Origin: Spirosoma foliorum
GTDB taxonomy: Bacteria; Bacteroidota; Bacteroidia; Cytophagales; Spirosomataceae
Assembly: GCF_014117325.1 (NCBI RefSeq)
Contig: NZ_CP059732.1
Coordinates: 3,175,001 to 3,239,000, forward strand
Direction: 5' to 3'
DNA: 64,000 nt
The first letter of the stretch is position 1. Every line of letters starts with the position of its first letter. The translations under genes and the position numbers were made by a program. Below the pieces are notes generated by a model. It saw nothing but the letters and a program-made list of their open reading frames with translations. It did no database searches and was not told the DNA's origin. Shown here piece by piece: positions 26,390-34,969 of this stretch.

Positions 26390-26416
26390 TGCTAGCCCAA
26401 ACAGGCTCTTCCAGTG

Positions 26417-26440
26417 CTGTCAGCTACTTATAGCTGACAG
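26417..26440 (+). terminator. Hairpin after the LytTR gene
   Basis: CTGTCAGCTA at 26417-26426 pairs perfectly with 26431-26440 around CTTA, 28 bp after the LytTR stop. There is no strong T run, so the terminator call is tentative. A second, looser palindromic patch (AAACCTAT and its complement) lies at about 26450-26495. Confidence 0.45.
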
Positions 26441-26592
26441 GGAGGTTTCTCAAAACCTATAGACACAAAGAGTAGGTTTTTAGAAACCTATCGTGTCGGT
26501 TATAAGTAACCTACAGTACCTCCGATCTTGTTTGAGCCAACACTAAGTAGGAAGCTATTTGGCATTTCTTTTAAGTAGGTAAAACCACTACT

Positions 26593-27696
26593 ATGAAGGT
26601 TGAAGCCGCCATTGCTACCGGGACGGGAAGTTTCCAGATTGATTATATTGACGTTGATGAACCGCAGGGTGACGAAGTGCTGGTTGAGATCAAAGCCGCC
26701 GGGATTTGCCATACTGACTTCGACTCGCTTTCCTGGGGAAAACCCATCGTTATGGGCCACGAAGGTGCCGGTATAGTCCGCAGTGTAGGCCCGCTTGTTC
26801 AGAAAGTCAAACCGGGCGATTCGGTAATCCTTAACTGGGCCATTCCGTGTGGGCATTGCTTTCAATGCCTGGAAGGCAATCAGCATATCTGCGAAGTAAA
26901 CTCGCCGGTTACGTCCGGCAATAAAGCCAGTGGCGGTCATGCGGCCCTGGAGCGTACCATCTACAACGGACAACCCATCGAACGATCCTTTAGCCTCGGC
27001 ACTATGTCGGGAGCTACGGTTGTGCGCGAAGCCGCTGTTGTGAAAACAAACGTTCCTATTCCGTTCTCATCAGCGGCTATTGTCGGTTGTGGGGTCATGA
27101 CGGGCGTAGGCTCCGTCATGAATGCAGCCCAGGTCAAACCGGGTCGATCGGTGGTTGTGGTGGGAACGGGGGGCGTTGGGCTGAACGTCATACAAGGCGC
27201 ACGCATTTCGGGAGCCGGGATGATTATTGCGGTCGACGTTAACCCCAATCGTCTGGAAATGGCTGTTCGCTATGGTGCTACCCACACCATTCTGGCCGAC
27301 CGGGCCGATAAAGGATTAGCCCAGGCGGTCAGTCAAGTTAAACAGTTAACTGGCGGGCGCGGTGCCGATTATGCGTTCGAATGCACTGCAATTCCCGAAC
27401 TCGGCGCTGTACCATTGGCGATGGTCCGAAACGCTGGCGTTGCCTGTCAGGTTAGCGGAATTGAGCAGGAAATCAGTATCGACATGAACCTGTTCGAGTG
27501 GGACAAAATCTACATCAATCCACTCTACGGAAAATGCCGCCCTGAAATTGACATCCCCATCTTGTTGAATTTATACCAGAAAGGGGACTTAATTCTGGAT
27601 GATCTCATTACCCGAACTTACTCCCTTCACCAGCTCGACACTGCCTTCGACGATATGCTGAAGGGACGCAATGCCAAAGGCGTACTGGTTTTCTGA
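26593..27696 (+). CDS. Zinc-dependent alcohol dehydrogenase (MDR family)
   Basis: 367 residues. Catalytic zinc ligands are visible in AGICHTDFDSL (Cys) and VMGHEGAGIV (His-Glu). The structural zinc region is CGHCFQCLEGNQHIC with four cysteines. The Rossmann motif VVVVGTGGVGLNVIQGARI precedes AVDVNPNRLEMA, where the Asp after strand two suggests NAD preference. Length and motifs match class III-like alcohol dehydrogenases. The neighbouring esterase starts at the last base of this gene. An ADH plus esterase D pair recalls glutathione- or thiol-linked formaldehyde oxidation, but which thiol is used here is not clear. Confidence 0.9.
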   Translation: MKVEAAIATGTGSFQIDYIDVDEPQGDEVLVEIKAAGICHTDFDSLSWGKPIVMGHEGAGIVRSVGPLVQKVKPGDSVILNWAIPCGHCFQCLEGNQHICEVNSPVTSGNKASGGHAALERTIYNGQPIERSFSLGTMSGATVVREAAVVKTNVPIPFSSAAIVGCGVMTGVGSVMNAAQVKPGRSVVVVGTGGVGLNVIQGARISGAGMIIAVDVNPNRLEMAVRYGATHTILADRADKGLAQAVSQVKQLTGGRGADYAFECTAIPELGAVPLAMVRNAGVACQVSGIEQEISIDMNLFEWDKIYINPLYGKCRPEIDIPILLNLYQKGDLILDDLITRTYSLHQLDTAFDDMLKGRNAKGVLVF

Positions 27697-28511
27697 TGGC
27701 CTCAACATTTCGAACAATAGAGCTATCAAATCCGGCTTATGAGCAGGATGGCCTCCGCTCCATCACGGTAAAAACGCCAAATCTGAAAGGTCGGGGTGAT
27801 TTAACCGTCTGGCTTCCCGGTCCTGATTTGATTGGCAACGAGCCTTTACCGCTCGTCATTCTGTTGCATGGTGTTTACGGCAGCCATTGGGCCTGGTCAT
27901 TGAAAGGTGGCGCCCACCGAACAGCTGAACGATTAATTCGGGAAGGTCGAATTCGCCCGATGATGCTGGCTATGCCTTCCGATGGTCTTTGGGGCGATGG
28001 CAGCGGTTATTTGCCTCATAATAGCTCTGATTTTGAGCGATGGATCGTTGATGATGTACCGCAAGCAGCGGCAGCCGCATTGCCTCCTGATCAAGCGGCC
28101 ATCTTTCCATCTCAGCTATTTATCGCGGGCTTGTCGATGGGTGGCTTTGGGGCTTTACGATTGGCCGCTAAATACCCTGAACGATTTAAAGCCGTTTGTG
28201 GGATGTCATCAATTACGCACGTAGATCAACTTCCCCTTTTTGTCGAAGAGCCACTCAGCTCGTACAGACAAGCCAATTCCGTTGACGAATCTGTACTTGA
28301 CTTAATGGTACAAAATCGGGCGAAACTCCCGCCAATTCGGTTTGATTGTGGTACGAACGATTTGTTGATCGAACACAATCGTATCCTGCATCGGGGTTTA
28401 TCGGAGCAAGGCATAGCACACCAATATGTCGAATATCCTGGGGGACATGAATGGCCCTATTGGGAAGAACACCTTGCCGACGCGCTGCTGTTTTTTGCCT
28501 CTACTGTCTAA
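27696..28511 (+). CDS. Esterase D-like alpha/beta hydrolase
   Basis: 271 residues of the esterase family PF00756. Motifs: PLVILLHGVYGSHWAWSL (oxyanion region), nucleophile Ser in FIAGLSMGGFGALRLA, Asp in FDCGTNDLLIEHN and His near YPGGHEWPYWEEH. Overlaps the alcohol dehydrogenase stop by one base (TGATG), so the two form one operon. In formaldehyde pathways an esterase D homologue hydrolyses the S-formyl thiol product of the dehydrogenase; that link is suggested by the pairing, not shown. Confidence 0.9.
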   Translation: MASTFRTIELSNPAYEQDGLRSITVKTPNLKGRGDLTVWLPGPDLIGNEPLPLVILLHGVYGSHWAWSLKGGAHRTAERLIREGRIRPMMLAMPSDGLWGDGSGYLPHNSSDFERWIVDDVPQAAAAALPPDQAAIFPSQLFIAGLSMGGFGALRLAAKYPERFKAVCGMSSITHVDQLPLFVEEPLSSYRQANSVDESVLDLMVQNRAKLPPIRFDCGTNDLLIEHNRILHRGLSEQGIAHQYVEYPGGHEWPYWEEHLADALLFFASTV

Positions 28512-28568
28512 TTGATTGAGTTGAATTAATTGACGAATTGGGCCTTCCGGTATCCTCGGCCTGTGAAC

Positions 28569-28693
28569 CTTTGTTCGGCGTAGTCTCTGGACTACGAAGT
28601 GGTGTTATCCGGTCTCCGACCGGCTTTTCTAGATTATTACATCCCGGTTAGAGACCGGATAACGCTCGAACGTAGTCCATACTACTTCAACAG
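28569..28693. repeat. Imperfect palindrome, TTCGGCGTAGTCTCTGGACTA family
   Basis: Begins with the word TTTGTTCGGCGTAGTCTCTG (28570-28589), then GTGTTATCCGGTCTC, whose complement returns at about 28651-28665, and ends with a copy of the GGACTAC word in inverse. The first 25 bases are repeated at 55010-55034, so this is a dispersed repeat. It separates a plus-strand esterase from a minus-strand operon, both converging here. Confidence 0.75.
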
Positions 28694-28723
28694 AGTGATT
28701 CAGTTGAATTAAACAGAAGACGC

Positions 28724-30478
28724 CTACAAATTACTATACCGTAACCCAACCTGAAAACCAACCCAGCCCCAATTATGCGTAGCATTCGAAATGTCGTTAC
28801 GGCCAGAAATAAGGGCCACCTCAGGTTGTAGCAATGGTTTAGTGGTTCCATCGTTACTGAAATACCAGTTGGCCGATGGTCCGAATGCCAGCGACAGATG
28901 CGGGCTAAATTTTGTTTCGATCAGCGTACTCAATCGAACCTGATTATTCCAGCCGTCATTCCTGGTCGCTTTATCGAAATAAAACAGGTGATGATAGGTT
29001 CCTTCTACACTAAGGAATGTAGCGCGCGATAAGCCAAAGGCGCTTCCAAGCCCATAACCTGCACTCAATCGGGGGCTTCCTACCCGGTCGAAACTGTGCC
29101 CTGCTGAAAGGATATTGTATAGTCTTCGCATACCCGTCCGAATCGTGACGTTTAGTAAATTGACTTCATTGGCCGCTACTTCCAGGCTCTGATAACCGCC
29201 TTTACGCACATAACTTAGTAAGCCAATTGGAACGTTGCCTACCGTATCGGCAATGTTGACCAGCCCAATCTGATGCCCCAATGTTACGCGATGAGCCCGA
29301 TTCAAAATACCGCTAATCTGCCAACCCCTCACATCCCGATGCGCATAATTGACTAAACCCGCGAGTTGAAGCCCGTCGACGGATAAGCCAGCGGTGTTTA
29401 CTAAACCGCCGATCTGCACACCATTCAGGTTTTGATTGGCATAGTTAACCAGCCCTCCAAGCTGTACGCCCTTAAGCTTACCGCCTACCAGGTTAGCCAG
29501 TCCACCCGCCTGAAATCCCTGCACATCCGTACGGACAAGGTTCATTAAACCGCCTAGTTCAAATGCACGCACACCAAATGAATAACCAACCAGCATATTC
29601 ACGGAAACACGATTACTGATTCGTCCGCTCAATCGATGGTTAGTTCCAATGAACGGTAGAAACGACACCTGCCAATCGCGGTAGAGTGTGTCGCGGTTTA
29701 AGTTGGCATCGTGAATAATCTGTTGAGCGGAAACAAAAACGCGCGTGATTCGTGTAAGACCCTGATCCAGAACAGAGACGGGTCGTTGTTGAACCGTTGT
29801 ATCGGGCGAAACCGCTGGCATTTCAACCGGCACAGCAGCCAATGTCCCTATTGATCGTGTTGTATCTTCCGTGATGCGTATGGGCAACGTTTCCAACGGC
29901 ATACGGGCAGGTATGGGCGTCATTCGGATACTGAGCGAATGCGTACTTCTCGATCTAATCAAAACCGTTTCGCCCACATACGCCTGTTTCCGAACATCCA
30001 GTCGTACCGCTGGCAAGTCGGTCGCCAAGCGAAGCCGGTAGTAACCAAATGGGTTGCTGACGGTCGACGCCAGGGTTGTCTTTTCGAAAATACTGACCTG
30101 TGCTATGCGTTCGCCCGTTTGTTCGTCCAGAATATACCCGTCGAGCAGGAAGTTTTTGGGCGTTGGGTCAGGCGCTTCAGCCCGAACCAAGATAACGTGA
30201 TTGCCTCGTGACTTGAAGGATACCTGATTCTGAAACAATCGATTAAGTATGTCACGGACAGGCGTATTGACCAAGCGTAAGGTCACTACAGCGTTTGCAT
30301 TGACACGATCTGGATTGTACGAAAACTCAAACCGTCCGGCGCTACTAACCTGATGAAGGGCACTTTCGATTGTGGCATTTCGAATATCTACCGAAATAAC
30401 CCGATCGAGCGGAGGAACCGATTGAGCAAAAAGGCTGGCATTGACAAGTAGGAAAACAAAAATGAGAACATAGCGCAT
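28724..30478 (-). CDS. STN-domain protein with carboxypeptidase-like domain and GGLVN repeats
   Basis: About 584 residues from the ATG at 30478 (MRYVLIFVFLLVNASLFAQ signal peptide). Residues 25-105 form an STN domain (RVISVDIRNATIESALHQVS, VRDILNRLFQNQVSFKSRGN), the signalling domain normally found at the front of FecA-type receptors. A CarboxypepD_reg-like domain follows. Around residues 305-410 are six repeats of about 20 residues around G-x-Q-x-GGLVN-type cores, as in LA_2272-type surface repeat proteins. The C-terminal part is beta-rich. Last gene of the ECF sigma/FecR operon. It may act as a separate signal-giving partner for the receptor at 32506. Confidence 0.78.
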   Translation of the reverse strand: MRYVLIFVFLLVNASLFAQSVPPLDRVISVDIRNATIESALHQVSSAGRFEFSYNPDRVNANAVVTLRLVNTPVRDILNRLFQNQVSFKSRGNHVILVRAEAPDPTPKNFLLDGYILDEQTGERIAQVSIFEKTTLASTVSNPFGYYRLRLATDLPAVRLDVRKQAYVGETVLIRSRSTHSLSIRMTPIPARMPLETLPIRITEDTTRSIGTLAAVPVEMPAVSPDTTVQQRPVSVLDQGLTRITRVFVSAQQIIHDANLNRDTLYRDWQVSFLPFIGTNHRLSGRISNRVSVNMLVGYSFGVRAFELGGLMNLVRTDVQGFQAGGLANLVGGKLKGVQLGGLVNYANQNLNGVQIGGLVNTAGLSVDGLQLAGLVNYAHRDVRGWQISGILNRAHRVTLGHQIGLVNIADTVGNVPIGLLSYVRKGGYQSLEVAANEVNLLNVTIRTGMRRLYNILSAGHSFDRVGSPRLSAGYGLGSAFGLSRATFLSVEGTYHHLFYFDKATRNDGWNNQVRLSTLIETKFSPHLSLAFGPSANWYFSNDGTTKPLLQPEVALISGRNDISNATHNWGWVGFQVGLRYSNL

Positions 30479-30534
30479 GACGGTGTATTCTGATGAGTTT
30501 AGAGCAAGACAGTTATCTTGATCCTTACCCCTAT

Positions 30535-31593
30535 TCATCGGCACCCAGTACCGTCTAAAATTACCTGCCTTCCTTCATGACGAACATGCAGGCTGAGCGT
30601 TTCGGCAGTAACGGCCAGCACATCGTCCAGCGACGTTTTATCGAATCGGGTAGTCAGACGGCAGTTACCCAGCTGGTCGTTTGCCAGTCGGACATCGGCA
30701 TTATAAAACTGATTAATCGACTGAATTACATCACGCAACGGTTCATTGTCGAAAACAAGCTGACCTGTTTTATAGGCAAATACATTCGGCGACAGTTGCG
30801 TCATTCGACGAATTGTGTCACCCGATTCCTCAAACGTTGCCTGCTGATTTTTGGTCAGTAGAACCTTATTTCGCCCTCTGGAAAAACGCACTTTCCCCGT
30901 CCGAACGGCCACGCTTACGTTATCATCATAAGCCCGAACGCTAAACGACGTACCCAGCACTTGCACAACACTTTTGCGGGCATCGATCCGAAATGGACGG
31001 CTGGCATCGGGCGTAACCTCAAAAAAAGCTTCCCCCACTAAGGTTACCTCTCGTCGATCATCGGCGAAAGCGACGGGGTAGGTTAGTATCGAATGGCTAT
31101 TCAGTAAAATATGGGTGCCATCGGGTAAGGTTTTGCTGATTTTCTGATTATTGGTTACCAGTGTTACCACGCCCTCAGCCGGGTGCCGATGACTCATCGT
31201 TCTGAATTTGTACAGCAATCCACCAAAACTCGCCACCAACGCCAGCACAGCCGCTACCCGAAGAATTGTCTGATTCCAGTCTCGATACGATTTAGTAGAC
31301 TGAACCGGCAACGGCTTGATGATCGGTTCATTGCGGGAAACAGGATTCCGATCGGTTGTTCGCATCTTCTGCCGAACCGATCGCCAGGCGGCATCGGTAT
31401 CTACTTCCGTTTTATTGGGTTCGGCAGCCTCCCAAAGTCGTTCGAACCGGCCAAAATCGTCTTGACTCGTTTCTGCTTGATTGTCCTCGCGACGAGCCAG
31501 CCACGCCCGTACCCGCGCCGATTCAGCTGGATCGGTTTCACCCGCCAGAAACTTGCCCAGCAGGGCATCATCTATAGGTTGCTGATCAGACAT
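30535..31593 (-). CDS. FecR-type anti-sigma factor
   Basis: 352 residues. N-terminal sigma-binding region (LLGKFLAGETDPAESARVRA), one membrane helix at about residue 110 (TILRVAAVLALVASFGGLLY), a FecR domain (THILLNSHSILTYPVAF, REVTLVGEAFFEVTPDASRP, VQVLGTSFSVRAYDD) and a DUF4974-like C-terminus (AYKTGQLVFDNEPLRDVIQS). It holds the ECF sigma factor inactive and passes a periplasmic signal to it. Overlaps the end of the sigma gene by 8 bp. Confidence 0.95.
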   Translation of the reverse strand: MSDQQPIDDALLGKFLAGETDPAESARVRAWLARREDNQAETSQDDFGRFERLWEAAEPNKTEVDTDAAWRSVRQKMRTTDRNPVSRNEPIIKPLPVQSTKSYRDWNQTILRVAAVLALVASFGGLLYKFRTMSHRHPAEGVVTLVTNNQKISKTLPDGTHILLNSHSILTYPVAFADDRREVTLVGEAFFEVTPDASRPFRIDARKSVVQVLGTSFSVRAYDDNVSVAVRTGKVRFSRGRNKVLLTKNQQATFEESGDTIRRMTQLSPNVFAYKTGQLVFDNEPLRDVIQSINQFYNADVRLANDQLGNCRLTTRFDKTSLDDVLAVTAETLSLHVRHEGRQVILDGTGCR

Positions 31594-32317
31594 GACTTAC
31601 GATTGCTAATGAATAATGTAAAATGGATAATGCGAAATGAGCAGTTATCAGTAAAGCAAGCAAGTCTATATGGAAAAGCCGGCCTACATTATCCATTAGC
31701 CATTGTACATTATTCATTATCACAACGGCAACGGGCAAATACTCGCTCAATTCAGTACGTAAAATACGAAGTGCCTTTCCAATCTGATTCTCAACCGTTT
31801 TGATGGAAATGCCCAATTGGTCGGCAATCTCTCCGTATTTCAGTTCCTCAAATCGGCTTAGTGTAAACGCCAATCGACACTGTTCAGGCAACTTTTGAAT
31901 CGCCCACTGAATCTGGACCGACAGTTCATTGCCAAGCAATGTCTGCATGGGCGATTCAGCTGTGGTGTCACCCAGATAACGGGTATACTCCCGATGCTCT
32001 TCCCGAACCGATGCGTGTTTTAGTCGATTCAAACACCGGTTATGCACCGCCCGATACAGGTAGGATTTCAACGAAACGGTAATGTACAAGTCTTCCCGTT
32101 TTTCCCAGACGGACAAAAACATGGCTTGTACTTCTTCTTCGGCTTCATCAGTGTCGGGCAACAGCTGTCGGGCGTAACGGCACAGCGCTGCATAGTACTG
32201 CCGAAAAACCGACTCAAATGCCCGCTCATTTCCGTCTCGGATGGCCGAAAGTATATCCTGCTCAATCGGTGGCACGGCTGTAGGCTTGTGGATGATAGGA
32301 GGTTGCAAAGCTATCAT
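31586..32317 (-). CDS. ECF RNA polymerase sigma-70 factor (Bacteroidetes type)
   Basis: 243 residues. Region 2: AFESVFRQYYAALCRYARQL, with VWEKREDLYITVSLKSYLYR; region 4: LPEQCRLAFTLSRFEELKYG then EIADQLGISIKTVENQIGKA. After about residue 197 (LSEYLPVAVVI) the C-terminus continues as NNVQWLMDN and ALSILHYSLAIVSHV, which is translated from an inverted repeat (31605-31721) and not part of the family. Drives its own operon and probably the divergent receptor at 32506. Confidence 0.93.
   Translation of the reverse strand: MIALQPPIIHKPTAVPPIEQDILSAIRDGNERAFESVFRQYYAALCRYARQLLPDTDEAEEEVQAMFLSVWEKREDLYITVSLKSYLYRAVHNRCLNRLKHASVREEHREYTRYLGDTTAESPMQTLLGNELSVQIQWAIQKLPEQCRLAFTLSRFEELKYGEIADQLGISIKTVENQIGKALRILRTELSEYLPVAVVIMNNVQWLMDNVGRLFHIDLLALLITAHFALSILHYSLAIVSHV
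31605..31721. repeat. Imperfect palindrome inside the 3' end of the sigma gene
   Basis: The left part, about 31605-31634 (TAATGAATAATGTAAAATGG word), is the approximate complement of 31684-31721. Such ATGAATAATG arrays are common small repeats in Bacteroidota. Here the repeat lies inside the coding frame, supplying the last ~40 residues of the sigma factor and ending just before the FecR start. Confidence 0.75.
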
Positions 32318-32388
32318 TTTTCGCTAAACACACGCTTGGTTAGCTCTATGACAACTAACCTGCACCTTACCCCTATCTAGTACAAAAC

Positions 32389-32433
32389 TTTTTTATAGTA
32401 GCGCGGACATCCTGTCCGCGCTACTATAAAAAA
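32389..32433. repeat. 21-bp perfect hairpin (CGGACATCCTGTCCG family) between divergent genes
   Basis: Arms 32389-32409 and 32413-32433 are perfect complements around TCC, with T6 outside one arm and A6 outside the other. The core GCGCGGACATCCTGTCCGCG recurs at 34891-34969 and 43173-43248. It sits between the sigma gene (minus) and the receptor gene (plus), where no transcript ends, so it is not a terminator in the usual sense. Confidence 0.9.
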
Positions 32434-32505
32434 TCAACAACCAATGCATAGGGGCAATTGACAAACTGGCTGTCAGGTAAGCAAACCATCACAATCCTGT
32501 CAATC

Positions 32506-34890
32506 ATGTCCAGCCACCAGCGCTTATTAATTCTCTGCCTTTTTCTATTCTCACCGTTCGTTTACGCGCAATCACTAACCCAAACTATCCGGGGCACGGT
32601 CGTTGATCAGAGCCTGCAAACGCCACTCCCTGGGGCTACTGTTGTTATTCTCGGCAACTCACCAACCCGAGGGGTCAGTACAGATGCCAGTGGCCAATTC
32701 CAGTTTTTACAGATCCCAGTTGGTCGACAAACCCTGCAAATTAGTGTTGTTGGCTATAAAACGACAACGCTCCAGAATATCACCGTCGATGCGGGGAAGG
32801 AATTGGTACTAACCATCGCGCTCGAAGAAGCTGTTAGTCAATTATCGGAAATAACCGTAAAGCCGACGATTGAAAAAGACAAGCCAATCAATGAAATGGC
32901 AGCCGTTTCGGCCCGAACGTTTTCGGTTGAAGAAACTCAGAAATTTGCAGCAGCCGTGAACGATCCCGCTCGTATGGCAACAGCCTATGCTGGCGTTGTT
33001 GGGGGCGACGATGGCGGCAACTATATTGTCATTCGTGGCAATGCCCCCAATGGCCTTTTATGGCGAATGGAAGGGGTCGAAATTCCAAATCCCAATCACT
33101 TCTCCAATCTGGGTTCGGCTGGTGGAGGCATTTCTATTCTGAGCGCCCAATTACTAGCCAATTCCGATTTCCTAACAGGCGCTTTTCCCGCCGAATATGG
33201 AAATGCCCTCTCTGGTGTATTCGATCTGAAATTACGACGGGGCAACAACACCAAGCGGGAATACACTGTGCAAGCCGGTGTACTCGGATTGGATATAGCC
33301 GCCGAAGGGCCTATTGCCAAAAACTACAAGGGTTCGTTTTTGATTAACTATCGTTACTCAACTCTGGGACTGCTCTCAAAGCTGGGAGTCAATATTGGAA
33401 CAGGAGAAAGTGTATTTCAGGATTTATCGTTCAATTTATATCTGCCCACCCGAAAAGTCGGCACGTTCACCTTCTTCGGTTTTGGCGGACTCAGTAGTAG
33501 CAAAGTCAACGCCCCAGCCGACTCCAGCAAATGGGTAACCGACTACGATCAATACAATGACAATTTTCAATCAAATACGGGTGCCGCTGGGCTAACACAC
33601 GCCTTATCAATTGGTCGGAAAGCCTTACTCAAAACGGTAATACTAGCCTCTGGCTATGAAAATAGGGATCGAACTGAACTGCTGGACCCCGCCAAAGAAT
33701 ACTCGGCCTCGGAGCGGGAGAACGATGCCTTCCTCACCCAAAAGCGTATTCTATCGACCACGTTGACCTATAAACTCAATGCTCAGCACACATTCCGAAC
33801 CGGCTTAATTGGCACACAGTTGCTGTACGATCTGAATCAAAAATCCTGGGATTCAGAACAGCAGCAAGTATTAACACAGGTTCGGGTTAGCGATCAAACC
33901 AGTACACTACAGGCATTTGGTCAGTGGAATTATCGACTATCGGAGCAATTAACGATCAACGCCGGGCTGCACTATCTTCGTCTGAACCTCAACAACACCT
34001 CGGCGCTGGAACCACGTGGTTCTATTCGCTGGGCATTCTCAGCCAATAAATCCATTAGTCTGGGCTACGGCTTGCATAGCCAGTTGCAGAATCCAGCAGT
34101 CTATTTTGTACTTCCAACCGATCAGTCGGGTAGTCCAGTTACGTCCAATCGAAACCTGAGTTTTACCCGCTCCCATCATTACGTGCTAGCCTATGATCAA
34201 CGATTGAACAGCCACAGTGATGGAGCGCCACTACGCTTGAAAGTGGAAACGTATTACCAGCATCTGTTCAACATTCCGGTGAGTGCCGGTCAACGCGACG
34301 CCCTTGCAAGTATCAATCGATTCGATGGGTTCACTGACCGAGCGCTGGTCAACGCAGGTATTGGCCGGAATTATGGGCTTGAGTTAACGCTGGAACAATT
34401 TCTTCGTCGGTCGGCGTCGGGCAATAGTTTTTATTTTCTACTCTCCTCATCGCTCTACAATTCGGAATATCAGGGGTCGGATAGGGTTTGGCGAAATACG
34501 CGCTGGAATGGCCGCTTCGCCGAAAGCCTGCTGGTGGGTAATGAGTGGGTGTCAGGTTCCAATGTATTTGGCTTAAACCTGAAACTGAGCTACTATGGAG
34601 GTTATCGTGACACACCGGTTGACATCGCCGAATCCAAACGGCTGGGAGAAACGGTGTACGTAGATAATCAATCGTTTACGGAACAATTGCCCGATTATTT
34701 CCGGCCCGACATCCGACTCAGCTGGAAGAAAAATCGACTCAATTCAACCCGAACGCTTTCACTGGATTTGCAGAATGCCATCAATCGGCAAAACAGTTAT
34801 AACCACTATTTCGATCCAGCCAGCGGTACAGTTAAATCGTATTATGCGACGGGGTTGATACCGGTATTGAGTTATCGAGTTGTGTTTTAA
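32506..34890 (+). CDS. TonB-dependent receptor
   Basis: About 794 residues from the ATG at 32506, which starts a signal peptide (LLILCLFLFSPFVYAQ); an upstream TTG at 32458 is less likely. Domains: CarboxypepD_reg-like (TIRGTVVDQSLQTPLPGATV), plug (NDPARMATAYAGVVGGDDGG, IVIRGNAPNGLLWRMEGVEI, EYGNALSGVFDLKLR) and beta-barrel to the C-terminus. No STN domain. Divergent from the sigma/FecR/STN operon, so probably its controlled target and partner. Ligand unknown. Confidence 0.93.
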   Translation: MSSHQRLLILCLFLFSPFVYAQSLTQTIRGTVVDQSLQTPLPGATVVILGNSPTRGVSTDASGQFQFLQIPVGRQTLQISVVGYKTTTLQNITVDAGKELVLTIALEEAVSQLSEITVKPTIEKDKPINEMAAVSARTFSVEETQKFAAAVNDPARMATAYAGVVGGDDGGNYIVIRGNAPNGLLWRMEGVEIPNPNHFSNLGSAGGGISILSAQLLANSDFLTGAFPAEYGNALSGVFDLKLRRGNNTKREYTVQAGVLGLDIAAEGPIAKNYKGSFLINYRYSTLGLLSKLGVNIGTGESVFQDLSFNLYLPTRKVGTFTFFGFGGLSSSKVNAPADSSKWVTDYDQYNDNFQSNTGAAGLTHALSIGRKALLKTVILASGYENRDRTELLDPAKEYSASERENDAFLTQKRILSTTLTYKLNAQHTFRTGLIGTQLLYDLNQKSWDSEQQQVLTQVRVSDQTSTLQAFGQWNYRLSEQLTINAGLHYLRLNLNNTSALEPRGSIRWAFSANKSISLGYGLHSQLQNPAVYFVLPTDQSGSPVTSNRNLSFTRSHHYVLAYDQRLNSHSDGAPLRLKVETYYQHLFNIPVSAGQRDALASINRFDGFTDRALVNAGIGRNYGLELTLEQFLRRSASGNSFYFLLSSSLYNSEYQGSDRVWRNTRWNGRFAESLLVGNEWVSGSNVFGLNLKLSYYGGYRDTPVDIAESKRLGETVYVDNQSFTEQLPDYFRPDIRLSWKKNRLNSTRTLSLDLQNAINRQNSYNHYFDPASGTVKSYYATGLIPVLSYRVVF

Positions 34891-34969
34891 GTAGCGCGGA
34901 CATCCTGTCCGCATCGCTTCAATCTAAATTGTAGAGATAATAGCTATGCGGACAGGATGTCCGCGCTAC
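34891..34969. repeat. 24-bp perfect inverted repeat (CGGACATCCTGTCCG family)
   Basis: Arms 34891-34914 and 34946-34969 with a 31-base loop. The repeat starts at the first base after the receptor stop codon, and its right arm contains the stop codon of murI (34966-34968) on the other strand. It thus fills exactly the space between two convergent genes and may end both transcripts. Confidence 0.9.

Noticed and set aside
26500..26973. 157-codon minus-strand frame
   Set aside because: Runs opposite to the alcohol dehydrogenase gene, whose zinc and cofactor motifs are complete.
32458..32505. TTG start for the TonB-dependent receptor
   Set aside because: The ATG at 32506 gives a clean signal peptide; the longer form would place it internally.
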